A stretch of 64,000 nt of DNA from Peribacillus sp. FSL P2-0133 (lineage in GTDB: Bacteria > Bacillota > Bacilli > Bacillales > DSM-1321). Shown here in pieces: positions 8,978-17,360 of this stretch (within the stretch, counting starts at the first letter, position 1; every line of letters starts with the position of its first letter). The position numbers and the translations under genes were made by a program. The stretch spans positions 1,114,001-1,178,000 of the forward strand of contig NZ_CP150254.1 in the NCBI RefSeq assembly GCF_037975445.1, in the 5' to 3' direction. Below the pieces are notes generated by a model that made no database searches, had not been told where the DNA came from, and saw only the letters and a list, made by a program, of their open reading frames with translations.

Positions 8978-9913
8978 TCAGCGAATCTTCATAATTCTAT
9001 GAAAGTAGGAATTGTTCACTTTATGGCTTATCCGGAAACAATGGGTGGAGATGGCCCAACTGTTGATACAATTAAGAAAATTGTACAAGATGATTTTTTC
9101 TCTGGAATTGAAATTACATCTATTAACAATCCTGAAGAACGTAAAGAGGCTACTCAAATTTTACAATCTGGTGGAATGACTGTAGGATTTGGTGCACAAC
9201 CGATTCTATTAAGAAATAAAGGAAACCTTAATTCTTTTGATGAAGCTGAGCGTAGAAGGGCTATCGATTTAGTAAAAGGCGGAATTGATCAAGCTTACGA
9301 AGTAAATGCTGCTAAACTTGGTTTCTTAAGTGGGGCTAAACCAGATACTCAACAAGATGTTGCATTACAATTACTAACGAATTCTATCAAAGAATTATGC
9401 GATTATGCAAAATCTAAAGGTGATTTAGTACTCTCGCTTGAAACATTTGATGATGAGACTGATAAGAAGTGTCTAATCGGTTCGAATAAACTTGCTGTTG
9501 AAGTTGCAAAAGAAGTTCGTAAAGTAGATCCTACTTTCGGTTTAATGCTTGATCTAAGTCATTTACCAATGCAACGTGAAACGTCTCGTGATGCATTAAC
9601 GGTTGCTCGTGATTATATTAACCATGCCCATATTGGAAATTGCTATATCAAAGATACTTCTGATCCTGCTTACGGCGATCAGCATCCGCGTTTCGGATAT
9701 CCAGGAAGTGAAGTTGATGTTTCTGAATTAGCGGAGTATTTACGTTCTCTATTAGAAATTGGTTACATCGGTGAGGGTATAAAGAATATAGTCGCTTTTG
9801 AAGTAAAACCTGTAGGTACAGAATCATCAGATATTGTAATTGCACAGTCAAAACGTACTCTCATTGATGCATGGTCATTATTACATTCAAAAAAAGGGCG
9901 TTTAGTTAGTTAG
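8975..9913 (+). CDS. Sugar phosphate isomerase/epimerase-family TIM barrel (hydroxypyruvate-isomerase-like context)
   Basis: A 312-residue TIM barrel of the AP-endonuclease-2/xylose-isomerase-like family. The usual metal set is visible as LSLETF (Glu), LMLDLSHLP (Asp), HAHIGN (His) and VAFEVKP (Glu). It closes the module begun by the split transketolase. Next to a Gcl-like enzyme the expected partner is hydroxypyruvate isomerase, but the protein is about 50 residues longer than typical Hyi. Family members also include D-apiose isomerase, 3-oxo-isoapionate decarboxylase and various epimerases. The fold is firm; the reaction is inferred from context. Confidence 0.75.
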   Translation: MSANLHNSMKVGIVHFMAYPETMGGDGPTVDTIKKIVQDDFFSGIEITSINNPEERKEATQILQSGGMTVGFGAQPILLRNKGNLNSFDEAERRRAIDLVKGGIDQAYEVNAAKLGFLSGAKPDTQQDVALQLLTNSIKELCDYAKSKGDLVLSLETFDDETDKKCLIGSNKLAVEVAKEVRKVDPTFGLMLDLSHLPMQRETSRDALTVARDYINHAHIGNCYIKDTSDPAYGDQHPRFGYPGSEVDVSELAEYLRSLLEIGYIGEGIKNIVAFEVKPVGTESSDIVIAQSKRTLIDAWSLLHSKKGRLVS

Positions 9914-9936
9914 CCTATATATATTTACGATATGTA

Positions 9937-9974
9937 CTAAACGGTGACAAGCACTTTTGCTTGTCACCGTTTAA
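9937..9974 (+). terminator. Strong hairpin at the end of the carbon module
   Basis: AAACGGTGACAAGC / GCTTGTCACCGTTT (9939-9952 / 9959-9972), a perfect 14-bp stem with a six-base loop. The T tail is short, but position and stem support a terminator. Confidence 0.65.
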
Positions 9975-10120
9975 TCTAACATTTAATTAGCTTATCATGC
10001 AGAATTCCTATTGAGCAACGACTAAATAAGGTGTTAATATGGCTTTGCATTAAGTAACTGGATTTTGTAATAAATAACCAAAATTTTTCTTAGAGATTAA
10101 ATTGGCAAGGAAGTGATCGA

Positions 10121-11371
10121 TTGGTTAAACTTCAGAAGGATGTTGATGCTATAAGAATCAACACTAGGACCGAAGAACTTGCTGCTTGTTCATCTACATC
10201 TGTTGGTGTCACTAGACTACCTTTCACAGTTGAAAGTTTAAAAGCAGAAAGTCTAGTTGAAGAGTGGATGAAAGCAGCTGGGATGACGGTAAGAAAAGAT
10301 GCTCTTAACAATATAATCGGACGTTATGAAGGGAAAGATCCTACAGCTCCAGTTTTAATGATTGGTTCACATTTAGATAGCGTGATTGAAGCAGGTAAAT
10401 ATGACGGTATTTTAGGAGTTATAACTGGAATAGAGGTTGTTCAAACTCTTAAGGATAATGGCATTATGTTATACAATCCAATCGAAGTGGTAGGTTTTTG
10501 TGATGAGGAAGGAGTAAGGTTCCACTCAACTTTCCTCGGTAGTAAAGCGATTGCAGGAACTTTTACTGCTGAAGATTTAGAAAGGGCAGATGAACAAGGA
10601 ATAACAATTGCTGAAGCGTTAAAAGGAATTGGTATTGCTGACCCATATGCTTATAAAAAAGCTAGTCGTACTCCAGAAGAACTTCTCGCTTATTTGGAAC
10701 TTCATATCGAACAGGGGCCTGTGCTTGAGAAGGAGAATGAACCTGTGGGCATAGTTCGTGGGATTGCTGGTGCTACAAGATTTTATTTTGAGATTATCGG
10801 GAAACCAGGACATGCAGGTACAGTTCCTGTTGCCCTTAGACAAGATGCACTTTTAGGAGCTAGTGATCTCATTTCTTACATTGAGAACATCGCTATCCAA
10901 AATGAACCATTAGTGGCGACTGTTGGCAAACTTACTGTAAGTCCGGGTGCTAGTAATGTAATACCTGGCCTTGTAACAGGCACGCTGGATATCCGTGATT
11001 TAAATGTGGATCGTAAGAAAAAAGCCATTGATGCTATAATAACTGAAAGTGAAAGAGTAGCAAAAGCAAGAGGACTTCAAATCTATTTTGAGCAAGTCAT
11101 GGAAGCCGATCCTGTATACTGTGATGAACAATTGATTAAAGTAATCGAGGAGTCCATTATCGAACTGGATGGTAGCGTTATCAGTCTTGTAAGTGGTGCT
11201 GGTCACGATGCAATGGCTATGGCGGATGTAACGAATGTTGCAATGATTTTTGTTCGTTGTAAAGATGGTCTTAGTCATCACCCTGATGAATTCGTTACTG
11301 TAGAAGATATGGGTGTAGGAGCTAGAGTTCTTTACTCTACAGTAATTAAGATAGCTACAAAACAATATTGA
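10121..11371 (+). CDS. allC: M20-family allantoate amidohydrolase / N-carbamoyl amino acid hydrolase
   Basis: A 416-residue Zn/Mn peptidase-fold amidase. Metal-binding signatures are in order: GSHLDSV, YDGILGV, GFCDEEGVRF, LELHIEQGPVLE and GAGHDAMAM. It starts at TTG 10121 behind CAAGGAAGTGA. AllC turns allantoate into (S)-ureidoglycine, CO2 and ammonia, which fits the allantoinases and the ureidoglycine aminohydrolase in this window. The relatives N-carbamoyl-L-amino acid hydrolase and ureidoglycolate hydrolase share the fold and cannot be excluded. A second, broken family member lies at 21690. Confidence 0.82.
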   Translation: MVKLQKDVDAIRINTRTEELAACSSTSVGVTRLPFTVESLKAESLVEEWMKAAGMTVRKDALNNIIGRYEGKDPTAPVLMIGSHLDSVIEAGKYDGILGVITGIEVVQTLKDNGIMLYNPIEVVGFCDEEGVRFHSTFLGSKAIAGTFTAEDLERADEQGITIAEALKGIGIADPYAYKKASRTPEELLAYLELHIEQGPVLEKENEPVGIVRGIAGATRFYFEIIGKPGHAGTVPVALRQDALLGASDLISYIENIAIQNEPLVATVGKLTVSPGASNVIPGLVTGTLDIRDLNVDRKKKAIDAIITESERVAKARGLQIYFEQVMEADPVYCDEQLIKVIEESIIELDGSVISLVSGAGHDAMAMADVTNVAMIFVRCKDGLSHHPDEFVTVEDMGVGARVLYSTVIKIATKQY

Positions 11372-11427
11372 GGGACTTATAAGATTTTGTGGAGAATATA
11401 AGACTACTAACTAAAAGAGAACTTACA

Positions 11428-11468
11428 AAAAAACTCGTGATCCGACTGTATCGGATCACGAGTTTTTT
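11428..11468 (+). terminator. Rho-independent terminator after allC
   Basis: AAACTCGTGATCCG / CGGATCACGAGTTT (11431-11444 / 11452-11465), a 14-bp perfect stem with a seven-base loop and T6 tail. Confidence 0.92.
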
Positions 11469-11817
11469 CAAAATGAATACATTTCAATTAGTACCTCTTG
11501 AACAAATCAGTCAACTGTTATCAGTAGCATTTTCCTATAAGGTTCCAATCCTTCGAAAAGCTCATTCGATAAAGAAATATATTTAAGACAGAGACCTTTC
11601 ATGCGATGAAACAGTCATGCGTACAAAAGGAGTTCTGTATGGAATCTTTATCATGTTCATAAAAAAGTCACTGAAATTCCTGGATTCCTCCATGATTCAA
11701 GGATTTTGTAGCGTCACTTCCAGATAAAAAGTCGAGATTTACTCATCAAATTGATCTCTGTCTGCGTGGGCAGTTTACCTTCAGTCAATACCTGTTTTTA
11801 GTAATTACAATTACTTA
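11469..11817. other. Unassigned intergenic stretch before convergent pucR
   Basis: The only open frame (11389-11586, plus) reads through the allC terminator and shows no family signature or ribosome site. The rest has short broken frames on both strands and no repeat or RNA motif I can name. Confidence 0.5.
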
Positions 11818-13473
11818 TTAATCACTGTCATCTCTGAAAATTGAATACATGAGTAAAGCTATACGTAAATGAAGTGAGTTTTTTGAATCATGGACGGAAT
11901 AATTCAAAATGTCCTCACATTTGGCAATTCGGTATTTAACGGTATTACGGTGAACAAACAGTTTCCTGGATGTAATAGCAAGTTCACAATTATTATCCAG
12001 ATATACCAATAAGGTATTAACTAAGTCTTTTTCATCTTTATTTTTCGGATAGGATAAAGAACGTAAAGTATTCTCATAAAATTTTTTTAAATCTTTTTCG
12101 GGAATTAACCGAATCAGTTCGGTTAATTGCTTGGTCTCGTAAAAGTTTATAAATTTATTTTGAAACAGTTCAGACCCATGTGTCCATGCTTCCACTGCCT
12201 CTTCGTATGTAAGGTGGATATAGGTAAGGTCATTAGAAAAGTTACCAACTCCAAACGATAACGAAATTTTCAGATTTGAATAAGCCTCATTCTGGAATTC
12301 CTTCAGCCTTTCTTCTATTATGCTTTTAATCGAATCATTAATATTCAGAGGAGATTGCATCAAAATAACAAAATATCCATCTTTCATAAAAACGATGTTG
12401 TTAGTATCTATTTTTAAAAATGATTTGTGTAAAAATTTATATAAATAGTCGTATAATCTATTCATAATATCTGCACTTTTTTGTAAAGCGTTTTGTTTAT
12501 TATCATCAATCTTACATACAATGCATACGTATTTCATATTGTCGATTAAGCCATGCTGTTTTCCCCTATGAATAATTTCTTGTTTGTTAGAAATCTTTCC
12601 ATCAACAAGGGAAGCAAAAAAGTTATTTTCTAACAAACGACTATTTTCTCTAATAGCCTCGTTTTTAAGCAGCGTGAACGAAATGACTGTTGATGCTTGC
12701 TCTATAGCTAATTGGGAAGATGGGTATGAAAGCTTCTCAGGGTGAAGAATTAATAGTAAATATGGATAGGGACGCATAGTTTTTACCCGAAACATTTTTA
12801 TAGAAATGTCAGTATTTTGGATATCGATTGTGAACTGGTTTTTCTCTAGGTATGTTTCTATATCACTTTTAATGTGTTCCTGAACATTTTTCATAACGAT
12901 TTTCATATTTCCTGTACGAAAATGATGAGAAAAGGATGTCACATCACCAATAGGATCTAGTAGGAGAACAGGACATTTTAATAGGGAGCCAAGATTTTCA
13001 ATTAAAGAATTCAGACTGTAGCCTTTTATCATCATATTGGTAAATTCCTTGTGAATATGCATCGCATAAAATAACTCTTCAATTTGGTTATCCCATATAA
13101 AGCTTAATAATTGATGAGCAACCGCACCTAATGTTAATGTCTCTGGAATTTGAATAATTGGAAATTCTAATGAGTCAGCTAATTCGATTACATCCTGCGG
13201 TATCTTATCAATGAATCTTTTAAGTTTAATGGCAATCCCTGCACATGGAAGTTCATTAATTTGGGAAATGAGATTGCATAATGCATGAGGGTCGTCTTTA
13301 AAACCGTATCCTGTTGTCAATAATAGGGAGTTCTTAGCTAAAAAATTGATGGCATCTGGTGTTTCTGAAATCTCAATTGATTCTACTTTCCTTTTAAGTC
13401 CGGCATGTCCAGCAATAATTTTGGCTTCTTGAAACACATCAACGATAAATAAATCTTCTACCTTTTTCATCAT
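11818..13473 (-). CDS. pucR: PucR-family purine catabolism regulator
   Basis: A 551-residue regulator with an N-terminal purine-catabolism domain (about 1-125; VEDLFIVDVFQEAKIIAG) and a C-terminal PucR helix-turn-helix ending TSRKLFVHRNTVKYRIAKCEDIL. In B. subtilis PucR activates ureide and purine degradation genes in response to allantoin or allantoate; the same job is likely here. It is divergent from allantoinase 2 across a 544-bp gap and convergent with allC. Two adjacent ATG codons (13473 and 13470) follow GAAGGTG; the second has the more usual spacing. Confidence 0.9.
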   Translation of the reverse strand: MMKKVEDLFIVDVFQEAKIIAGHAGLKRKVESIEISETPDAINFLAKNSLLLTTGYGFKDDPHALCNLISQINELPCAGIAIKLKRFIDKIPQDVIELADSLEFPIIQIPETLTLGAVAHQLLSFIWDNQIEELFYAMHIHKEFTNMMIKGYSLNSLIENLGSLLKCPVLLLDPIGDVTSFSHHFRTGNMKIVMKNVQEHIKSDIETYLEKNQFTIDIQNTDISIKMFRVKTMRPYPYLLLILHPEKLSYPSSQLAIEQASTVISFTLLKNEAIRENSRLLENNFFASLVDGKISNKQEIIHRGKQHGLIDNMKYVCIVCKIDDNKQNALQKSADIMNRLYDYLYKFLHKSFLKIDTNNIVFMKDGYFVILMQSPLNINDSIKSIIEERLKEFQNEAYSNLKISLSFGVGNFSNDLTYIHLTYEEAVEAWTHGSELFQNKFINFYETKQLTELIRLIPEKDLKKFYENTLRSLSYPKNKDEKDLVNTLLVYLDNNCELAITSRKLFVHRNTVKYRIAKCEDILNYSVHDSKNSLHLRIALLMYSIFRDDSD

Positions 13474-14017
13474 ACACCTTCTAATTCTACATTTTGTCAG
13501 TTTTTTTTATAAAGGGAAGAAAAACAAATGTTGTTAAATTTGGACAAAAATTTAAATGGTAATTGTTTACATCGCATAATGATTTTGTGAATTAATCCGC
13601 TTATAATCAATTGTATAGAGGATTAAAGGTTAATGAAACTGTTTTCAAGATTTTTTTTACATTCCATTAATCTCAAGTTTTTATTATATTTAGCAACTAT
13701 ATTTATATTTTGAAGCGCATACAATCATAATTTTTTGCAATGGTTAAAATTGTTTTTGTCAATAAGGAGTTATTTGCTTCAAGAAAAGTACAGAAACGAG
13801 AGGATGTGGTTAAAGGGGCTTAATTGATGGGAATGTGAAACAGTCAGTAAAATAGTCCGAATATTAAAAAAACACTTTTAGGCAGGAATAAACGTTGAAG
13901 GGGAAAGTACACTCATTATTGACCGCCTTGGCGGGTTTCTTCATTATGCAACTGTAATAGAGGATTGGCCTTAATAGTTCTTATAAAATTTGATTTCCCA
14001 TAGAAAGGAATGAACCT
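13474..14017. other. Divergent pucR / allantoinase 2 intergenic region
   Basis: An AT-rich 544-bp gap that should hold both promoters. No full gene is seen. In one plus frame near 13896-13976 a 24-residue open tail ends in IDRLGGFLHYATVIEDW and stop; it may be the end of a lost gene, but I do not recognise it. CAATGGTTAA at 13738-13747 is reminiscent of a PucR box but weak. Confidence 0.4.
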
Positions 14018-15370
14018 ATGGCTACATATGATTTAATCATTAGAAATGGAAATCTTGTAATGTTTGATTCGATTGTTCAAGGAGATATTGCAATTAAGGA
14101 AGGGAAAATTAAAGAAGTGTCCATCGGAAAAAATATTGATGCTATAGCAACAAGAGAAATTAATGTTGAGGGGCAGCACATCCTCCCAGGATTAATTGAT
14201 ACTCATGTTCATTTCAACGAGCCAGGCAGAACTGAGTGGGAAGGTGTTCAAACTGGTAGCAGAAGTTTAGCGGCAGGTGGGGTGACAACCTATTTTGATA
14301 TGCCATTGAACAGTACACCACCAACGATCAATAAAGAATATTTGGAATTAAAGAGAGCTTGCTCCGAAGAAAAGTCGGTAGTCAATTGCCGCTTTTGGGG
14401 TGGGCTTATACCAGAAAATATTGAGAATATTAAGGAACTTGATGAAAATGGAGTAATTGGATTTAAAGCTTTTATGTCACCGAGCGGAATTGTCGATTTC
14501 AATCATGTCGATGATATTACGATTTTTAAAGGGATGAGAGAAATTGCCTCTGTAGGCTCACTTTTAGCCGTTCATGCTGAAAGTACAGTCATTTGTGATC
14601 AGCTTGCACAAGAAAAACAAAGACAAAATAAAACGACTGCAAAAGACTTCGTAGATTCAAGACCGATAATTTCCGAAATTGAAGCGGTAAGAAGAATAAT
14701 TTCATATGCAGAAGCTACAGGTTGTAAACTGCATATCGTTCATGCGAGCAGCCGGAAAGTAGTGGATGTCATCAATCAGGCAAAGCAAAGAGGCCTGGAT
14801 ATTACGGTAGAAACATGCCCCCATTATTTATCTTTGACATTAAAAGACTTAGAGGAAAAAGGCGGATTGGCAAAATGCTGCCCTCCACTGCGTGATGATG
14901 AAGAAGTAGAACAATTATGGGAAGCTGTAGCAAACGGTGAAATTGATGTAATAGCATCCGACCATTCACCAGCACCTCCATCTATGAAGGAAGTAATAAA
15001 TGAAGACTTTTTCAGTGCCTGGGGTGGGATTTCCGGTGCCCAATCTACACTCAATATTATGTTGACAGAGGGGCATTTCAACCGTAATCTTCCTCTGGGG
15101 AAAATTGTTGAATTAACATCCACGAATCCAGCTAAGTTATTTGGCCTTTATCCCCATAAAGGGATAATAGCCGTTGATAGCGACGCTGATCTGGCGATAG
15201 TTGATCTGAACAGAAGCTTCGAGCTGAAAAAGGAAAATTTGTTCTACCGCCATCAGCAGTCGCCTTATGTTGGCAGGACATTCAAAGGGCAAGTAACGAC
15301 AACAATCGTCAATGGGGCTATTGTTTTTGAAAATGGAAGCATTACCACTGTGGAAAAAATTAAAATCTAG
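14018..15370 (+). CDS. allB: Allantoinase (copy 2)
   Basis: A 450-residue cyclic amidohydrolase closely similar in layout to copy 1: DTHVHFNEPGRTEWEG, GFKAFMSPSG with the carboxylatable Lys, AVHAEST, HIVHASS and IASDHSPAPPS, ending FYRHQQSPYVGRTF. ATG 14018 follows AGAAAGGAATG. It lies downstream of divergent pucR and upstream of the ureidoglycine aminohydrolase, so it is the copy most likely under PucR control. A division of labour with copy 1 cannot be read from sequence. Confidence 0.92.
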   Translation: MATYDLIIRNGNLVMFDSIVQGDIAIKEGKIKEVSIGKNIDAIATREINVEGQHILPGLIDTHVHFNEPGRTEWEGVQTGSRSLAAGGVTTYFDMPLNSTPPTINKEYLELKRACSEEKSVVNCRFWGGLIPENIENIKELDENGVIGFKAFMSPSGIVDFNHVDDITIFKGMREIASVGSLLAVHAESTVICDQLAQEKQRQNKTTAKDFVDSRPIISEIEAVRRIISYAEATGCKLHIVHASSRKVVDVINQAKQRGLDITVETCPHYLSLTLKDLEEKGGLAKCCPPLRDDEEVEQLWEAVANGEIDVIASDHSPAPPSMKEVINEDFFSAWGGISGAQSTLNIMLTEGHFNRNLPLGKIVELTSTNPAKLFGLYPHKGIIAVDSDADLAIVDLNRSFELKKENLFYRHQQSPYVGRTFKGQVTTTIVNGAIVFENGSITTVEKIKI

Positions 15371-15827
15371 GATTGTTAAGCTATAGGACTGAGAAAATCT
15401 CCATTCATTTTATTAGCTTATTATGGATGAGTCTTTTTCAGACATTTATTTTAGGCTTACACAATCTTAAAAGCAAAAGAAGCCTGTAAGAAACTAGAAC
15501 CTGATTACCTAAAAGAAAAAGTCATGGATGAAGAAATAAGAAGATAAATTGTTTTATCTATAATAGACAAAAATATAAAACGTTTTTATCGATTAGGCAT
15601 AAAGACTAATTAAATGAAAGCGGTTAATATTTATATAAGGGACTTAACTGTTTCTGACACAAGCTAATAATATATGAAAAGAGCTTCAATTATAAGGTGA
15701 TCTATATCGGGAACAGGGCACACCATGAGTTACATATTTTCAAAGGGCGCATTGGCTCACGATTAAAACGTTGATTGGAGTCATATGAATTAGCTCACAA
15801 AATACGATTAAAAGGAGAGTTTAAAAG
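15371..15827. other. Intergenic stretch between allantoinase 2 and allE
   Basis: 457 bp with no intact gene. A short plus-strand open tail near 15458-15546 (ending KEKVMDEEIRR, stop) could be a gene relic but matches no family I know. The last 20 bp carry AAAAGGAGAG, the allE ribosome site. Confidence 0.4.
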
Positions 15828-16592
15828 ATGGGTTATCCTAAAGATTTATTAGCAAGCAGATCAATAATTGAGCACGGTAAATATGCTTTAATTGCACCTG
15901 AAGGATTGGTTAATAATGTTGTTCCGGGATTTGAGAATTGTATCATTTCCATTTTGGGTTCTCCAAAGCTTGGAGCAAGCTTTGTCGATTACATTGTGAC
16001 AATGCAAAAGGACGGAAGGAACAGCGAGGGGTTTGGCGGACAAGAAGATGTAGAGACATTTGTATATGTTATTGAAGGAAAAATAAAAGCTGCTGCAGGT
16101 GAACAAGAGTTTGTCCTCGATGAAAGCGGTTATTTATACTGTCCGCCAGGAACAAAAATGTATTTAGAAAACCAATTGGATGGAGATTCTAAACTATTCC
16201 TATATAAGCAGAAGTATCGTCCACTTGAAGGACGGAGGCCATGGGTTTATTCAAACCATGCGAACAAAATTGAATTCAGGATTTATGATGATATGCATAA
16301 TGTCCATCTTAAAGATCTTTTGCCTGCTGATATAGATTTTGATATGAATTTTCATATTCTATCCTTTGATCCTGCTGCATCTCATCCGTTCATCGAAACA
16401 CATGTGCAAGAACATGGCGCCTACTTACTCTCGGGAGAAGGGATGTATAATCTGGATAATCAGTGGGTTCCTGTAAAGAAAGGAGATTACATTTTTATGG
16501 GTCCATATGTACATCAAGCAGCCTATGCGGTAGGAAGAGAAAATTTAACATATGTTTACTCTAAAGATTGTAATCGTGATGCATCCTTGTAA
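15828..16592 (+). CDS. allE: (S)-ureidoglycine aminohydrolase
   Basis: A 254-residue double-cupin enzyme that releases ammonia from (S)-ureidoglycine to give (S)-ureidoglycolate. The C-terminal cupin carries the Mn site: IETHVQEHG supplies Glu, His and His, and YVHQAAY supplies Gln; KDCNRD closes the protein as in AllE/YlbA. Length is normal. It acts directly after AllC and before a ureidoglycolate-consuming step that has no classical gene in this window. Confidence 0.92.
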   Translation: MGYPKDLLASRSIIEHGKYALIAPEGLVNNVVPGFENCIISILGSPKLGASFVDYIVTMQKDGRNSEGFGGQEDVETFVYVIEGKIKAAAGEQEFVLDESGYLYCPPGTKMYLENQLDGDSKLFLYKQKYRPLEGRRPWVYSNHANKIEFRIYDDMHNVHLKDLLPADIDFDMNFHILSFDPAASHPFIETHVQEHGAYLLSGEGMYNLDNQWVPVKKGDYIFMGPYVHQAAYAVGRENLTYVYSKDCNRDASL

Positions 16593-16718
16593 AAAAAAGG
16601 TCACATCACTTAGAAGGAATGCGTAGACTTCAAGAGATTTAATGCGGGCAGAATTGTATTTTAGGGAGATCTGGTAAGTGTAATTCAAAACCATTAAATA
16701 TTAAAGAGGTGCTGAGAT

Positions 16719-17102
16719 ATGGACCAGAATGTAATTTTGAACAAAAAGTCGATAATAGAGGAAAGAGTTTTTGAAATCGATAAAATAGCAAAATTCGATT
16801 CGGATGCACCACAAAAAAATTATTTCTATGAAACGGATAAAACTGTTGGGGCAGTTTGGTGTCTTGAACCTGAGCAGGAAGTATTTTTACACTCCCATTC
16901 GAATGTTGATGACATTTGGGTTTGCATTGAGGGGGAAGGAACATACTTTCCTGATTTAGAGAATGAGATTACGATCAGAAAAGGAATGGTAGTATTGGCC
17001 AAGCCTAATCAAATTCATGGAATGCGTAATACAGGAAACAGTCGATTCATGTTTGTAGGCTTTGCTGCAGGGGCATTGCCTATGGATATAACAAGATATT
17101 AG
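16719..17102 (+). CDS. Small single-domain cupin, possible ureidoglycolate-related enzyme
   Basis: A 127-residue cupin: LHSHSNVDDIW gives the first motif (two His plus Asp) and PNQIHGMRN the second (His), enough for a metal centre. SD AAAGAGG precedes ATG 16719. It follows allE in the same direction. No AllA lyase or AllD dehydrogenase is visible, so this cupin may act on ureidoglycolate, since AllA itself has a cupin fold. That is inference only; a regulator-like or isomerase cupin is equally possible. Confidence 0.65.
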   Translation: MDQNVILNKKSIIEERVFEIDKIAKFDSDAPQKNYFYETDKTVGAVWCLEPEQEVFLHSHSNVDDIWVCIEGEGTYFPDLENEITIRKGMVVLAKPNQIHGMRNTGNSRFMFVGFAAGALPMDITRY

Positions 17103-17360
17103 AAAAAGGTAAGATTATTAAACAATTACAAAATAATTTAAGTTTCTTCTTTCAAAAAACAAAAAAAGTGATTAAGGCGAAGCGATTGTAATGAAGACAG
17201 CGCTTCGCTTATATTTTTATTAATAAAAAGAGATGGTTTGTAATTTTTACGAAGAAACTATGGATTCCAAAGGAAATCAATACTTTTAAGAACTGGCTTC
17301 CTTAAAAACTCGCAAACAGATTTTACAAAAATCCAGAAATCGGAAATGGTGATGATTAAG

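Noticed and set aside
8975..9913. Firm naming of the TIM barrel as hydroxypyruvate isomerase
   Set aside because: Only the fold and metal residues are visible; length and the surrounding split transketolase leave several other reactions open.
11389..11586. 65-codon plus frame after allC
   Set aside because: It runs straight through the strong allC terminator hairpin, lacks a ribosome site and has no family motif.
13731..13750. CAATGGTTAA as a PucR binding box upstream of allantoinase 2
   Set aside because: It resembles the B. subtilis PucR box from memory but mismatches at about two positions, and I found no clear second copy at other ureide gene starts.
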